This document shows positions 36,003 through 43,843 of a stretch of DNA of 64,000 bases, piece after piece. How positions within the stretch are numbered: position 1 is the stretch's first letter; each line of letters opens with the position of its first letter. Where the stretch lies: NCBI RefSeq assembly GCF_902167635.1, contig NZ_CABHMS010000006.1:310001-374000 (forward strand). Reading direction: 5' to 3'. Both the position numbers and the translations under genes were made by a program. The notes under the pieces are model-generated. The model made no database searches. It had not been told where the DNA came from and worked only from the letters and a program-made list of their open reading frames with translations. This DNA is from Chitinophaga vietnamensis. GTDB taxonomy: Bacteria; Bacteroidota; Bacteroidia; Chitinophagales; Chitinophagaceae.

Positions 36003-36443
36003 ATGAGAAAAATGTTTTTATTGATCGGAATGGCCGCCTGCTTCGCTTGTAACGAAACCGCTACCCAGCAGGAAAAGAAAGAAGATATCAAAGACAGCAT
36101 ACAAAAGGCCGGGGAAGAGCTGAAATCCGCCGCCAACAACGCCGGGGATTATCTCTCTGAACAAAAACAACAGGCTGAAGAAGCCATCGACAAGCGTATC
36201 AAAGAAATAGACCAAACCACCGAAGAGCTCAAAAAACAAGGCACCGAGCAAAGTGAAACAGCCCGTAAAAAACTGGAAGCGCTGAAAGTACAGATGAAAA
36301 AAGAAATGCAGGAAGTGAAGAAGAGCAGCGCCGCCACCTGGGACAGTACCCGCAAAGCCGCGGATGAACTGATGAAAAAATCCGATAAGGAATGGACAGA
36401 TTTCAAACAGGATTTTAAAGATCTGTTCAAGAATAACAACTAA
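36003..36443 (+). CDS. small coiled-coil lipoprotein of unknown function
   Basis: 146-residue lipoprotein: MRKMFLLIGMAACFAC gives a lipid-modified Cys at 16. The rest is almost entirely charged helix (Lys, Glu, Gln, Ala) with heptad-like spacing, for example KQQAEEAIDKRIKEIDQTTE, so a long coiled coil or an amphipathic apolipoprotein-like rod is likely. No catalytic motif. Similar helical lipoproteins occur widely in Bacteroidota as hypothetical or YtxH-like proteins. No operon partner: 150 nt to rnhB. Confidence 0.75.
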   Translation: MRKMFLLIGMAACFACNETATQQEKKEDIKDSIQKAGEELKSAANNAGDYLSEQKQQAEEAIDKRIKEIDQTTEELKKQGTEQSETARKKLEALKVQMKKEMQEVKKSSAATWDSTRKAADELMKKSDKEWTDFKQDFKDLFKNNN

Positions 36444-36497
36444 AAATAATTTTAGATTTTTTTATGTCGGCGATTTAGCTATTTTGTTGATGTATAT

Positions 36498-36517
36498 TAG
36501 TTTTGCCAGCGGCAAAA
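36498..36517 (+). promoter_or_regulatory. -7 element and short hairpin before rnhB
   Basis: TAGTTTTG (36498-36505) matches TAnnTTTG; TTTA 20 nt upstream is a weak -33. The overlapping palindrome TTTTGCC AGC GGCAAAA (36501-36517) would form at the 5' end of, or just before, the transcript. Confidence 0.35.
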
Positions 36518-36595
36518 TATCTAAATCACCAAATAAGAAAATCGGAAAATATTGGTGTAATTTTACCCGGCTTATAACACTAAACAGATTAGGAT

Positions 36596-37237
36596 TTGCT
36601 ATTATCTCATTATCAGGACGCGCTAGTGGAGGCAGGCTGCGATGAAGCCGGGAGAGGATGCCTTGCCGGGCCGGTATTCGCGGCCGCAGTGATCCTGCCG
36701 CCCAGGTTCCGTCATCCGCTGTTGAATGATTCCAAGCAGATGAAACCGGAACACCGGGAGAAGCTGCGCAAAGTGATCGAGAAAAAAGCCATCTGCTTTG
36801 CAGTGGCCAGTGTGGACAATGTAGAAATAGACAAGATAAATATTTTAAAAGCCTCCTTCAAAGCCATGCACCTGGCTTTGGAGCAACTGAGCAGGCAACC
36901 GGAATTTATACTGATAGATGGCAACAGGTTTGTCCCTTACAGAGAAATACCGCATGCCTGCATCATCCAGGGAGATGGAAAATATGCTTCGATAGCCGCC
37001 GCTTCTGTGCTGGCCAAAACCTACCGCGATGAATATATGCAGCAATTACACGCTGCTCATCCGCATTTTGGCTGGAACACAAACATGGGCTACCCGACCA
37101 AACAACATCGCGATGCAATTCGTGAGTTTGGCGAAACACCCTATCACCGCGTATCTTTCCGCCTTCTCCCCGATCAGCCGGAGCTGGATTTTGATCTTGA
37201 TATGGATCCCGCGCCGGATAACAACATTGAACAATAG
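36596..37237 (+). CDS. rnhB: ribonuclease HII
   Basis: Removes ribonucleotides and RNA primers from RNA-DNA hybrids, 213 residues. The signature [14 protein letters not shown] (about 14-27) supplies the first two catalytic acids; others lie in LNDSKQ and in the [13 protein letters not shown] block. The start is TTG at 36596: an in-frame TAG sits at 36590-36592 and no ATG precedes the DEAGRG motif, so the only alternative is a GTG at 36626, which would leave almost nothing before the active site. An AGGA sits directly before the TTG. Followed 36 nt later by rpoN. Confidence 0.94.
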   Translation: MLLSHYQDALVEAGCDEAGRGCLAGPVFAAAVILPPRFRHPLLNDSKQMKPEHREKLRKVIEKKAICFAVASVDNVEIDKINILKASFKAMHLALEQLSRQPEFILIDGNRFVPYREIPHACIIQGDGKYASIAAASVLAKTYRDEYMQQLHAAHPHFGWNTNMGYPTKQHRDAIREFGETPYHRVSFRLLPDQPELDFDLDMDPAPDNNIEQ

Positions 37238-37273
37238 CCATTCACCCGTCACTAAAAATGATTGGGAACAGAT

Positions 37274-38764
37274 ATGTTAAAACAAACACAACAACAAAAG
37301 TTATTACAAAAACTCTCGCCTCAACAGATTCAGCTCATGAAACTGTTGCAGGTGCCCACTGTCAATCTCGAAGAAAGGATCAAGGAAGAACTGGAAGAAA
37401 ATCCGGCGCTGGAATACGGTGAAGAAGCGCATGACGACGAGTTCAAGGAACAGGAAGAGTTTGACGCCGCCGATAATGAAGACGAAGAGTTTGAACCAGA
37501 TGGCAGCGAAACTGATTACGACAATATCGATATCTCCGAATATGTAAGTGACAGTGATGATGATGTGGCAGATTATAAACTGCGTGATGATAACTACCCC
37601 GACCCGGATGAAAGCAACAAAACCATTCCGGTAAGAGTAGAAACCTCTTTTCACGAACACCTGCTCAGCCAGCTCGGCATGCTGGAACTGGACGACCGCC
37701 AAACCGCCATCGCCGAACAGATCATCGGCTCTATCGACGACGACGGCTACCTGCGCCGCGAAGTAAGCGCCATCGTAGATGATCTCTCCTTCTCACAAAA
37801 TGTATCTACCGATGAAGCCGAAATCAATGAGCTCATTAAAAAGATACAGGAGTTCGATCCGCCAGGCGTATGCTGCACCGATCTGAAACAATGTCTCCTG
37901 CTACAGCTGAAACGCAAGCCACAGGACGATCCCGGCGTACATACCGCCTATCAGATCCTCGAAAACTATTTCGACGAATTTACCAAGAAACATTACGAGA
38001 AAATACAAAAGGCACTAGGCCTCTCGGATGAAGCACTGAAAGAGTCCATCAATCAGATCATCAAGCTCAATCCCAAGCCCGGCGGCAATTACGCCTCTAT
38101 CAACAAAGCGGAAAGTTATGTGCTGCCCGACTTCTTCATCCTGAACAACGGCGGCAAACTGGAGCTCACGCTCAATTCCCGCAATGCGCCTGACCTCCGC
38201 ATCAGCGGCGGTTACCGCGAAATGCTCAAGGAATACGACCGTGGTGATAAAAAAGATAAACGCCAGAAAGAAGCGGTGCTGTTCATCAAACAAAAGATCG
38301 ACGCCGCCAAATGGTTCATAGACGCTATCAAACAAAGGCAACATACCCTGCTCTCCACCATGGAATCCATCATGGACTATCAACGTGAGTTCTTCCTCAC
38401 CGGCGATGAAACCACCATGAAACCCATGATCCTGAAGGATATCGCCGACCGCACCCAACTGGATATCTCCACGGTGAGCCGCGTTGCCAACAGCAAATAC
38501 GTACAAACGGAGTTCGGCACTTTCAAACTGAAGTTCTTCTTCTCCGAATCCCTGTCTACCGACAGTGGCGAGGAGGTATCTACCAGGGAGGTGAAAAAGA
38601 TCCTGTCCGACCTTATTGAAGCGGAAAACAAACGCAAACCATTAAGCGACGAGAATCTCACGAAAATGTTGCAGGACAAGGGTTACAACATTGCACGCCG
38701 TACTGTGGCCAAATACAGGGAACAATTGAATATCCCTGTGGCGCGCTTACGTAAAGAACTATAA
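37274..38764 (+). CDS. rpoN: RNA polymerase sigma-54 factor
   Basis: Alternative sigma factor that needs AAA+ activators, 496 residues from the ATG at 37274 (a TTG four codons earlier is a poorer start). The N-terminal activator-interacting region shows QKLLQKLSPQQIQLMKLLQ, followed by a very acidic segment (about 45-110). The core-binding domain follows, then the helix-turn-helix LKDIADRTQLDISTVSRV and the diagnostic RpoN box ARRTVAKYRE near the C-terminus. Nine nt separate it from the PAP2-like membrane gene. Target promoters in the window were not identified. Confidence 0.97.
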   Translation: MLKQTQQQKLLQKLSPQQIQLMKLLQVPTVNLEERIKEELEENPALEYGEEAHDDEFKEQEEFDAADNEDEEFEPDGSETDYDNIDISEYVSDSDDDVADYKLRDDNYPDPDESNKTIPVRVETSFHEHLLSQLGMLELDDRQTAIAEQIIGSIDDDGYLRREVSAIVDDLSFSQNVSTDEAEINELIKKIQEFDPPGVCCTDLKQCLLLQLKRKPQDDPGVHTAYQILENYFDEFTKKHYEKIQKALGLSDEALKESINQIIKLNPKPGGNYASINKAESYVLPDFFILNNGGKLELTLNSRNAPDLRISGGYREMLKEYDRGDKKDKRQKEAVLFIKQKIDAAKWFIDAIKQRQHTLLSTMESIMDYQREFFLTGDETTMKPMILKDIADRTQLDISTVSRVANSKYVQTEFGTFKLKFFFSESLSTDSGEEVSTREVKKILSDLIEAENKRKPLSDENLTKMLQDKGYNIARRTVAKYREQLNIPVARLRKEL

Positions 38765-38773
38765 AAACAGATC

Positions 38774-39469
38774 ATGCAAGAACAAATCGTATTGAACCGC
38801 GACGGGCATTTACAAGAAGAGCCTGAGTTTTCACCTGCCATGCGTAGTATTGCGCAGGTGATCTCTTATGTGGCGCATCCCTTGTTTATCCCGCTGCTGG
38901 TTACTTTCCTGGTATTGCAATCGCTGCCGGAATATTTTGTATCGTTCAAGCAGATCAGCAAGCGCTTCCCGTATGATATGCTGTATTTCAGGGTGGCGAT
39001 CATCAGTCTGTTCTTTCCCTTGCTCACGGTGGCACTGGCCAAGTTGCTGGGATTCATCTCTTCTATATATATGAATACGCAGCGCGACCGCATCATTCCT
39101 TATGTGGCCGTGATCGTATATTATTTCTGGGCATTCTATACTTTTCTGGCGGAGGGCGTGGCGCCAAAGTTCTACACAGCTTTTTTCTTCGGCACTTTCC
39201 TGGCGATCTCGCTGTCTTTTGTTTCCAATAATTTCCTGAAAACGAGCATGCATACGGTAGGCTGGGGCGGTGTGATCGGCTTTTTGCTGTCGCTCATGTG
39301 GGGCATGCATATGAATGTATCCTTACCCCTCGTGATCACATTTTTTGTGGCGGGCATTGTGGCTACTGCAAGACTGGTATTAAAGGCGCATACGCCTGCG
39401 GAAGTATATATCGGATTTTTTATCGGGATCATTACCCAATTAGCGGCCTGCTGGATATTGGTGGTTTAA
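38774..39469 (+). CDS. PAP2-like integral membrane protein
   Basis: Membrane protein of 231 residues with about six helices. Phrases SMHTVGWGGVIGF (about 159-171) and ARLVLKAHTPAEVYIGFFIG (about 200-219) resemble the second and third motifs of PAP2 phosphatases (SxHT..G and R....H....D..G), with Glu where Asp is usual and no clear first KxxxxxxRP motif; TQRDRIIPY may be its remnant. It could be a lipid-phosphate phosphatase acting at the membrane surface or a degenerate relative. It follows rpoN at 9 nt. Confidence 0.65.
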   Translation: MQEQIVLNRDGHLQEEPEFSPAMRSIAQVISYVAHPLFIPLLVTFLVLQSLPEYFVSFKQISKRFPYDMLYFRVAIISLFFPLLTVALAKLLGFISSIYMNTQRDRIIPYVAVIVYYFWAFYTFLAEGVAPKFYTAFFFGTFLAISLSFVSNNFLKTSMHTVGWGGVIGFLLSLMWGMHMNVSLPLVITFFVAGIVATARLVLKAHTPAEVYIGFFIGIITQLAACWILVV

Positions 39470-39511
39470 AGCCTGTTTCAAGCCTGTTTCAAGTATGGAT
39501 AAAGCCTGTTT
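39468..39511 (+). repeat. three direct copies of AAGCCTGTTT
   Basis: AAGCCTGTTT occurs at 39469, 39480 and 39502, starting at the stop codon of the PAP2-like gene. Too short for a named repeat class. Confidence 0.6.
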
Positions 39512-40106
39512 AAGCGCTGATTAACTATCACCCAGTGTTCCTTGTTCCTGCTGCTTTCCGCAGCAACAGAACAAGGAATCGGGAGACAGGGAATACAGAA
39601 TGGCGGTAAAAGAGTTTTTGGGGTTTTACCTGTTAAGCCAGTCACTTCACTGGTTACGGTAACGCTGGATGTAAAGGCCATAAGGCAGGCTAACAAACAA
39701 TTTAACTTAACAAACAAACATTGGGGAACTTTCAACAACTAATTTGACAATACAAAAATCACATATTCCCGGCTGATACTCAAGCGTATAACTACGCTTT
39801 TTCAAAAAGCAGTATTTTCCCCCACTTCTTTACAACATTTTTTAAAAGATTTTTTGAGGAAGATGTTTACGCACATCCAATGCGTAATGCCTTCCGATCT
39901 TTGTTTTGCCATTGAGCATTAACCCCTTCGGATCTGAGATTTTCGTACCGGGTGAGCTGGTAAAAATACCCGGGCATTAAAAAGATAGCCGGCTGGCCAG
40001 GTGCGAAAATTTCAAGATTCCGACACCAAGATATTTAGCAATAAAAAATAAAAAATGCTAAAAATTTTAGGAAAATTGAAAATTAGGTTATAATTTAGCA
40101 ATCCAG
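39512..40106. other. long gene-free region upstream of recA
   Basis: About 680 nt separate the PAP2-like gene and recA, the longest gene-free stretch outside the island. No convincing protein is encoded; short open frames on both strands lack any recognisable character. It contains a long imperfect hairpin at 39538-39576 (outer arms TTCCTTGTTC / GAACAAGGAA), a second at 39605-39630 (GGTAAAA / TTTTACC), and a third around 39638-39653 (CCAGT / ACTGG). These three consecutive hairpins could be a structured RNA. The rest is AT-rich with a small palindrome GCTTTTTCAAAAAGC near 39798. Confidence 0.4.
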
Positions 40107-40135
40107 TTAGTGACGATTGCTTTCGTTTAAATTTG
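40107..40135 (+). promoter_or_regulatory. candidate recA promoter
   Basis: TTA (40107-40109) in place of TTG, an 18-nt spacer and TAAATTTG (40128-40135), a full -7 match, 16 nt before the recA ATG. No obvious LexA-like operator was recognised. Confidence 0.5.
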
Positions 40136-40151
40136 TAAAAAACTTACTTAT

Positions 40152-41162
40152 ATGTCTACAGCCAATGCAGAAAAATTAAAGGCGCTCCGCCTTACGATGG
40201 ACAAGATCGAGAAAGATTTCGGTAAGGGATCTGTGATGATGATGGGAGAAAAGGCAGAAGCACCCATGGAAGTAATTTCTACAGGTTCTTTAGGTCTGGA
40301 TATCGCGCTGGGAATTGGTGGTTTTCCTAAAGGAAGGATCATCGAAATATATGGACCTGAATCATCCGGTAAAACTACCGTGGCCATACATACTATTGCA
40401 GAAGCACAAAAGAAAGGTGGTATCTGCGCAATCATAGATGCGGAGCATGCTTTCGATAGCAGCTATGCAAGAAGACTGGGAGTAGATGTAGATTCTCTCC
40501 TGATCTCTCAACCGGATCACGGTGAACAGGCATTGGAAATTGCCGATCGTTTGATCCTCTCCGGCGCCGTTGATGTAGTCGTGATCGACTCCGTAGCTGC
40601 ACTGGTACCCAAAGGTGAGCTGGAAGGCGAAATGGGCGAAAGCAAAATGGGCTTACAGGCCCGCCTGATGTCACAGGCATTGCGTAAACTCACCGCTACC
40701 ATTGCCAAAACAAACTGCTGCTGCATATTCATCAACCAGCTGCGTGAAAAAATTGGTGTAATGTTCGGTAACCCCGAAACGACTACCGGTGGTAATGCAT
40801 TGAAGTTCTACGCCTCCGTGCGACTGGATATCCGCCGCATGAGCCAGATCAAAGATGGCGACGAAGCCGTAGGTAACCGCGTAAAAGTGAAAGTGGTGAA
40901 AAACAAAGTAGCTCCTCCTTTCCGTCAGGCAGAATTTGATATCATCTACGGTCAGGGTATCTCCAAAATGGGTGAGATCATCGACATGGGCGTAGAATAT
41001 GGTATCATCCAGAAAAGCGGTAGCTGGTTCAGCTACGACAGCAACAAACTGGGCCAGGGTCGCGATGCAGTGAAACAACTGCTCAGCGATAACCCCGAAC
41101 TGTCTGCCGAGATTGAAGGCAAGATCAAAGCAAAACTGGCGGAACAAGCAGAACAGGCATAA
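40152..41162 (+). CDS. recA: recombinase RecA
   Basis: DNA strand-exchange ATPase for recombination and repair, 336 residues. Walker A is GPESSGKT, Walker [12 protein letters not shown], and the DNA-binding loop region reads [20 protein letters not shown] followed by [13 protein letters not shown] and [19 protein letters not shown]. The C-terminal acidic tail is short, as usual in Bacteroidota. Monocistronic with a promoter and a downstream terminator. Confidence 0.99.
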   Translation: MSTANAEKLKALRLTMDKIEKDFGKGSVMMMGEKAEAPMEVISTGSLGLDIALGIGGFPKGRIIEIYGPESSGKTTVAIHTIAEAQKKGGICAIIDAEHAFDSSYARRLGVDVDSLLISQPDHGEQALEIADRLILSGAVDVVVIDSVAALVPKGELEGEMGESKMGLQARLMSQALRKLTATIAKTNCCCIFINQLREKIGVMFGNPETTTGGNALKFYASVRLDIRRMSQIKDGDEAVGNRVKVKVVKNKVAPPFRQAEFDIIYGQGISKMGEIIDMGVEYGIIQKSGSWFSYDSNKLGQGRDAVKQLLSDNPELSAEIEGKIKAKLAEQAEQA

Positions 41163-41281
41163 TCGCCATCCGCTGAAACGCCCGGCCAGGGCGCACTTGA
41201 TCGAATCAAATCAGAAAGTGTTATATAGTTATATAAACCAAACTTAGTTTTAGTTTTAGTAAGCATTGGGTTAGTATGCAC

Positions 41282-41313
41282 TCCCCGCCTTTTCCTGGGC
41301 GGGGATTTTTTTT
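41282..41313 (+). terminator. intrinsic terminator downstream of recA
   Basis: Stem TCCCCGCC / GGCGGGGA with an 8-nt loop and eight T. It lies about 120 nt after the recA stop and 12 nt before the next ATG. Confidence 0.88.
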
Positions 41314-41324
41314 AAATTAGTAGT

Positions 41325-41816
41325 ATGGAAACCATCGCCTTCACCACATTCATACCCGCTTACGAGCAGCAGGTAGCTACTCTTATCACCAATATCCAGC
41401 AAAAGGAATTTGGTGTTCCCATCACATTCGCCGATCAACCCGACCTTAGCAACATCCCCTCCTTTTATCAGCAAGGCAAGGGAAACTTCTGGTGCGCACT
41501 CAATCAGCAATCCGAAGTAGTTGGTACCATTGCACTGATCGATACCGGCAGTAATATTGGCGCCATCCGCAAAATGTTCGTAAGGGCCGACTATCGCGGC
41601 AAAGAAAAAAATGTGGCTGCACAACTGCTGCAAATACTGGAAAGCCATGCACAAAACAAAGGGCTCAAACAACTTTATCTCGGCACCGTGCCCCTGCTCA
41701 AGGCCGCACTGCGCTTCTATGAAAAGAACGGCTACGAACCGGTAGCAGAACAAGACCTGCCGCCACAATTCCCGAAAATGGCGGTAGACACTGTCTTCTT
41801 CAAAAAAATACTGTAA
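41325..41816 (+). CDS. GNAT-family N-acetyltransferase
   Basis: Acetyl-CoA-dependent acyltransferase of 163 residues. The core acetyl-CoA loop is in IRKMFVRADYRGKEKNVAAQ (about 86-105, with R-x-x-x-G-K spacing), followed by the LYLGTVPLLKAALRFYEKNGYE block typical of the last strands and helix. Substrate unknown. It begins 12 nt after the recA terminator and converges on typA, with a shared hairpin between. Confidence 0.9.
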   Translation: METIAFTTFIPAYEQQVATLITNIQQKEFGVPITFADQPDLSNIPSFYQQGKGNFWCALNQQSEVVGTIALIDTGSNIGAIRKMFVRADYRGKEKNVAAQLLQILESHAQNKGLKQLYLGTVPLLKAALRFYEKNGYEPVAEQDLPPQFPKMAVDTVFFKKIL

Positions 41817-41825
41817 AAAGAAAAA

Positions 41826-41848
41826 GCCACCAGATTGTATCCGGTGGC
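41826..41848 (-). terminator. terminator of typA (convergent gap)
   Basis: GCCACC / GGTGGC stem. On the minus strand it is followed by TTTTTCTTTTT, 26 nt past the typA stop. It may also work for the opposing GNAT gene. Confidence 0.7.
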
Positions 41849-41873
41849 CTTCTATATTTTCTGCCTAATAATA

Positions 41874-43682
41874 TTAAGCTTCTGCTTTCATGATCTTTGC
41901 ATTTTTCTTGCGCTCTTCTTCATCCAGGATGGTTTTACGCATACGGATAAAGTTAGGCGTTACCTCGATACACTCATCCTGCTGAATGTATTCCATACAC
42001 TCTTCGAGTGTCATCAGTGTTTTAGGTGCAATGTTGGTAGCAGCATCACTTCCGCTTGCGCGCATGTTGGTCAGCTTCTTACCTTCATTGGCGTTCACCA
42101 CCAGATCGCCTGGCTTGTTGTTCTCACCAATGATCATACCCTTGTACACCTCTTCTCCCGGATCCACAAAGAAGAAACCTCTGTCTTGCAGTTTATCCAG
42201 AGAGTAGCCGGTAGTAGTACCTGCTTCTTTCGCGATGAGCACACCGTTGTTACGGCCGGGGATAGGGCCTTTCCAGGCTTTATAGTCCATAAAGCGGTGC
42301 GCCATTACAGCTTCACCGGCAGTGGCAGTCAGCATCTGCGTACGCAGACCGATCAGGCCACGGGAAGGAATTTCAAATTCGAGGTGCTGCATTTCACCTT
42401 TGGTTTCCATGATCAGCATCTCACCTTTACGGCGTGTAACCAGGTCGATCACCTTGCTGGCAGATTCCTGCGGAACGTCTACCACCAGGGTTTCATACGG
42501 TTCACATTTTTTACCATCAATTTGTTTGATGATTACCTGCGGCTGGCCTACAGTCAGCTCATAACCTTCACGGCGCATGGTTTCGATCAATACGCCCAGG
42601 TGCAGGATACCGCGGCCATATACGAGGAAGCTATCAGCGTTATCAGAATCTACCACGCGCAGCGCGAGGTTCTTCTCGGTTTCTTTCATCAGGCGATCGC
42701 GCAGGTGGCGGGAAGTAACGAACTTACCATCTTTACCAAAGAACGGCGAGTTGTTGATACCGAACAGCATGTTCATGGTAGGTTCATCCACACTGATGAC
42801 TGGCAGGGCTTCCGGCGCTTCTGCATCAGCGATGGTATCACCGATGTTGAAATCTTCAATACCTACTACAGCGCAGATATCACCTGCTACTACTTCGGTT
42901 ACCTTTCTCTTACCTAATGCTTCAAATATATACAGTTCGCGAACTTTCTGTTTTTTAGAGGTACCATCGGTCTGCATCAGGGTTACCCATTGGCCTTCCT
43001 GGATGGATCCGCGGGTTACTTTACCTACAGCGATACGGCCAAGGAAGGAAGAGTAATCCAGTGAGGTGATCTGCAATTGCAGGTTACCTTCTGTTACTTT
43101 CGGCTCTGGAACATATTCCAGGATACCATCCATCAGCGGCGTAATATCTTCGCTGGGCGTTAATGAAGAGTTGAACCAGCCATTCTTACCGGAACCGTAG
43201 AAGGTCGGGAAGTTCAGCTGCTCTTCTGTTGCATCGAGGTTGAAGAACAGTTCGAATACGGCATCATGCACTTCGTCGGGGCGGCAGTTGGCTTTATCCA
43301 CTTTGTTGATTACCACGATCGGCTTCAGGTTCAGCTGCAGCGCTTTCTGGAGCACGAAACGGGTCTGCGGCATCGGACCTTCAAAGGCGTCTACCAGCAG
43401 GATCACACCATCGGCCATTTTCAATACCCTTTCTACCTCGCCACCAAAGTCGGCGTGGCCCGGAGTATCGATCACATTAATCTTGGTGCCTTTGTACTCA
43501 ACAGATGCATTCTTACTGAAAATGGTAATACCACGCTCTCTTTCAAGATCGTTACTGTCCATGATCAGCTCGCCGGATTCCTGGTTCTCACGGAATACGT
43601 TGGTCTGGTGAAGAATTTTGTCCACCAGGGTAGTTTTACCGTGGTCTACGTGTGCAATGATTGCAATATTACGAATATTCAT
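41874..43682 (-). CDS. typA: ribosome-associated translational GTPase TypA/BipA
   Basis: EF-G-like GTPase acting on ribosomes in stress adaptation and large-subunit assembly, 602 residues. G motifs are AHVDHGKTTL (G1), RERGITI (switch I), DTPGHADFGG (G3) and NKVDK (G4). Domain II, the EF-G-like domain V, and a TypA-specific C-terminal domain (GYSLDKLQDRGFFFVDPGEEV, then IEVTPNFIRMRK) follow. A full -7 element precedes it. Monocistronic. Confidence 0.98.
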   Translation of the reverse strand: MNIRNIAIIAHVDHGKTTLVDKILHQTNVFRENQESGELIMDSNDLERERGITIFSKNASVEYKGTKINVIDTPGHADFGGEVERVLKMADGVILLVDAFEGPMPQTRFVLQKALQLNLKPIVVINKVDKANCRPDEVHDAVFELFFNLDATEEQLNFPTFYGSGKNGWFNSSLTPSEDITPLMDGILEYVPEPKVTEGNLQLQITSLDYSSFLGRIAVGKVTRGSIQEGQWVTLMQTDGTSKKQKVRELYIFEALGKRKVTEVVAGDICAVVGIEDFNIGDTIADAEAPEALPVISVDEPTMNMLFGINNSPFFGKDGKFVTSRHLRDRLMKETEKNLALRVVDSDNADSFLVYGRGILHLGVLIETMRREGYELTVGQPQVIIKQIDGKKCEPYETLVVDVPQESASKVIDLVTRRKGEMLIMETKGEMQHLEFEIPSRGLIGLRTQMLTATAGEAVMAHRFMDYKAWKGPIPGRNNGVLIAKEAGTTTGYSLDKLQDRGFFFVDPGEEVYKGMIIGENNKPGDLVVNANEGKKLTNMRASGSDAATNIAPKTLMTLEECMEYIQQDECIEVTPNFIRMRKTILDEEERKKNAKIMKAEA

Positions 43683-43746
43683 ATACTTGTTTCTTTAGCT
43701 ATCAGCCATTAAGCATTTTAGCGCCAATAGCCACAAAATGAAGGCG

Positions 43747-43754
43747 CAAAGGTA
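43747..43754 (-). promoter_or_regulatory. -7 promoter element of typA
   Basis: On the minus strand TACCTTTG matches TAnnTTTG, 65 nt before the typA start. Only a weak TTC lies at the -33 position. Confidence 0.45.
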
Positions 43755-43843
43755 CGAAAACCTGACGAGAATGAAGGAAACGGGCTTTAAATAAATGTAA
43801 TCATTTGGTCACGATGGGTTTTGCCCTCATAATCGACTGGTTA

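Noticed and set aside
39478-39742. Opposing ORFs of 66 and 86 codons upstream of recA
   Set aside because: They overlap each other across hairpin-forming DNA, have no signal or domain features, and composition does not look like protein-coding DNA of this genome.
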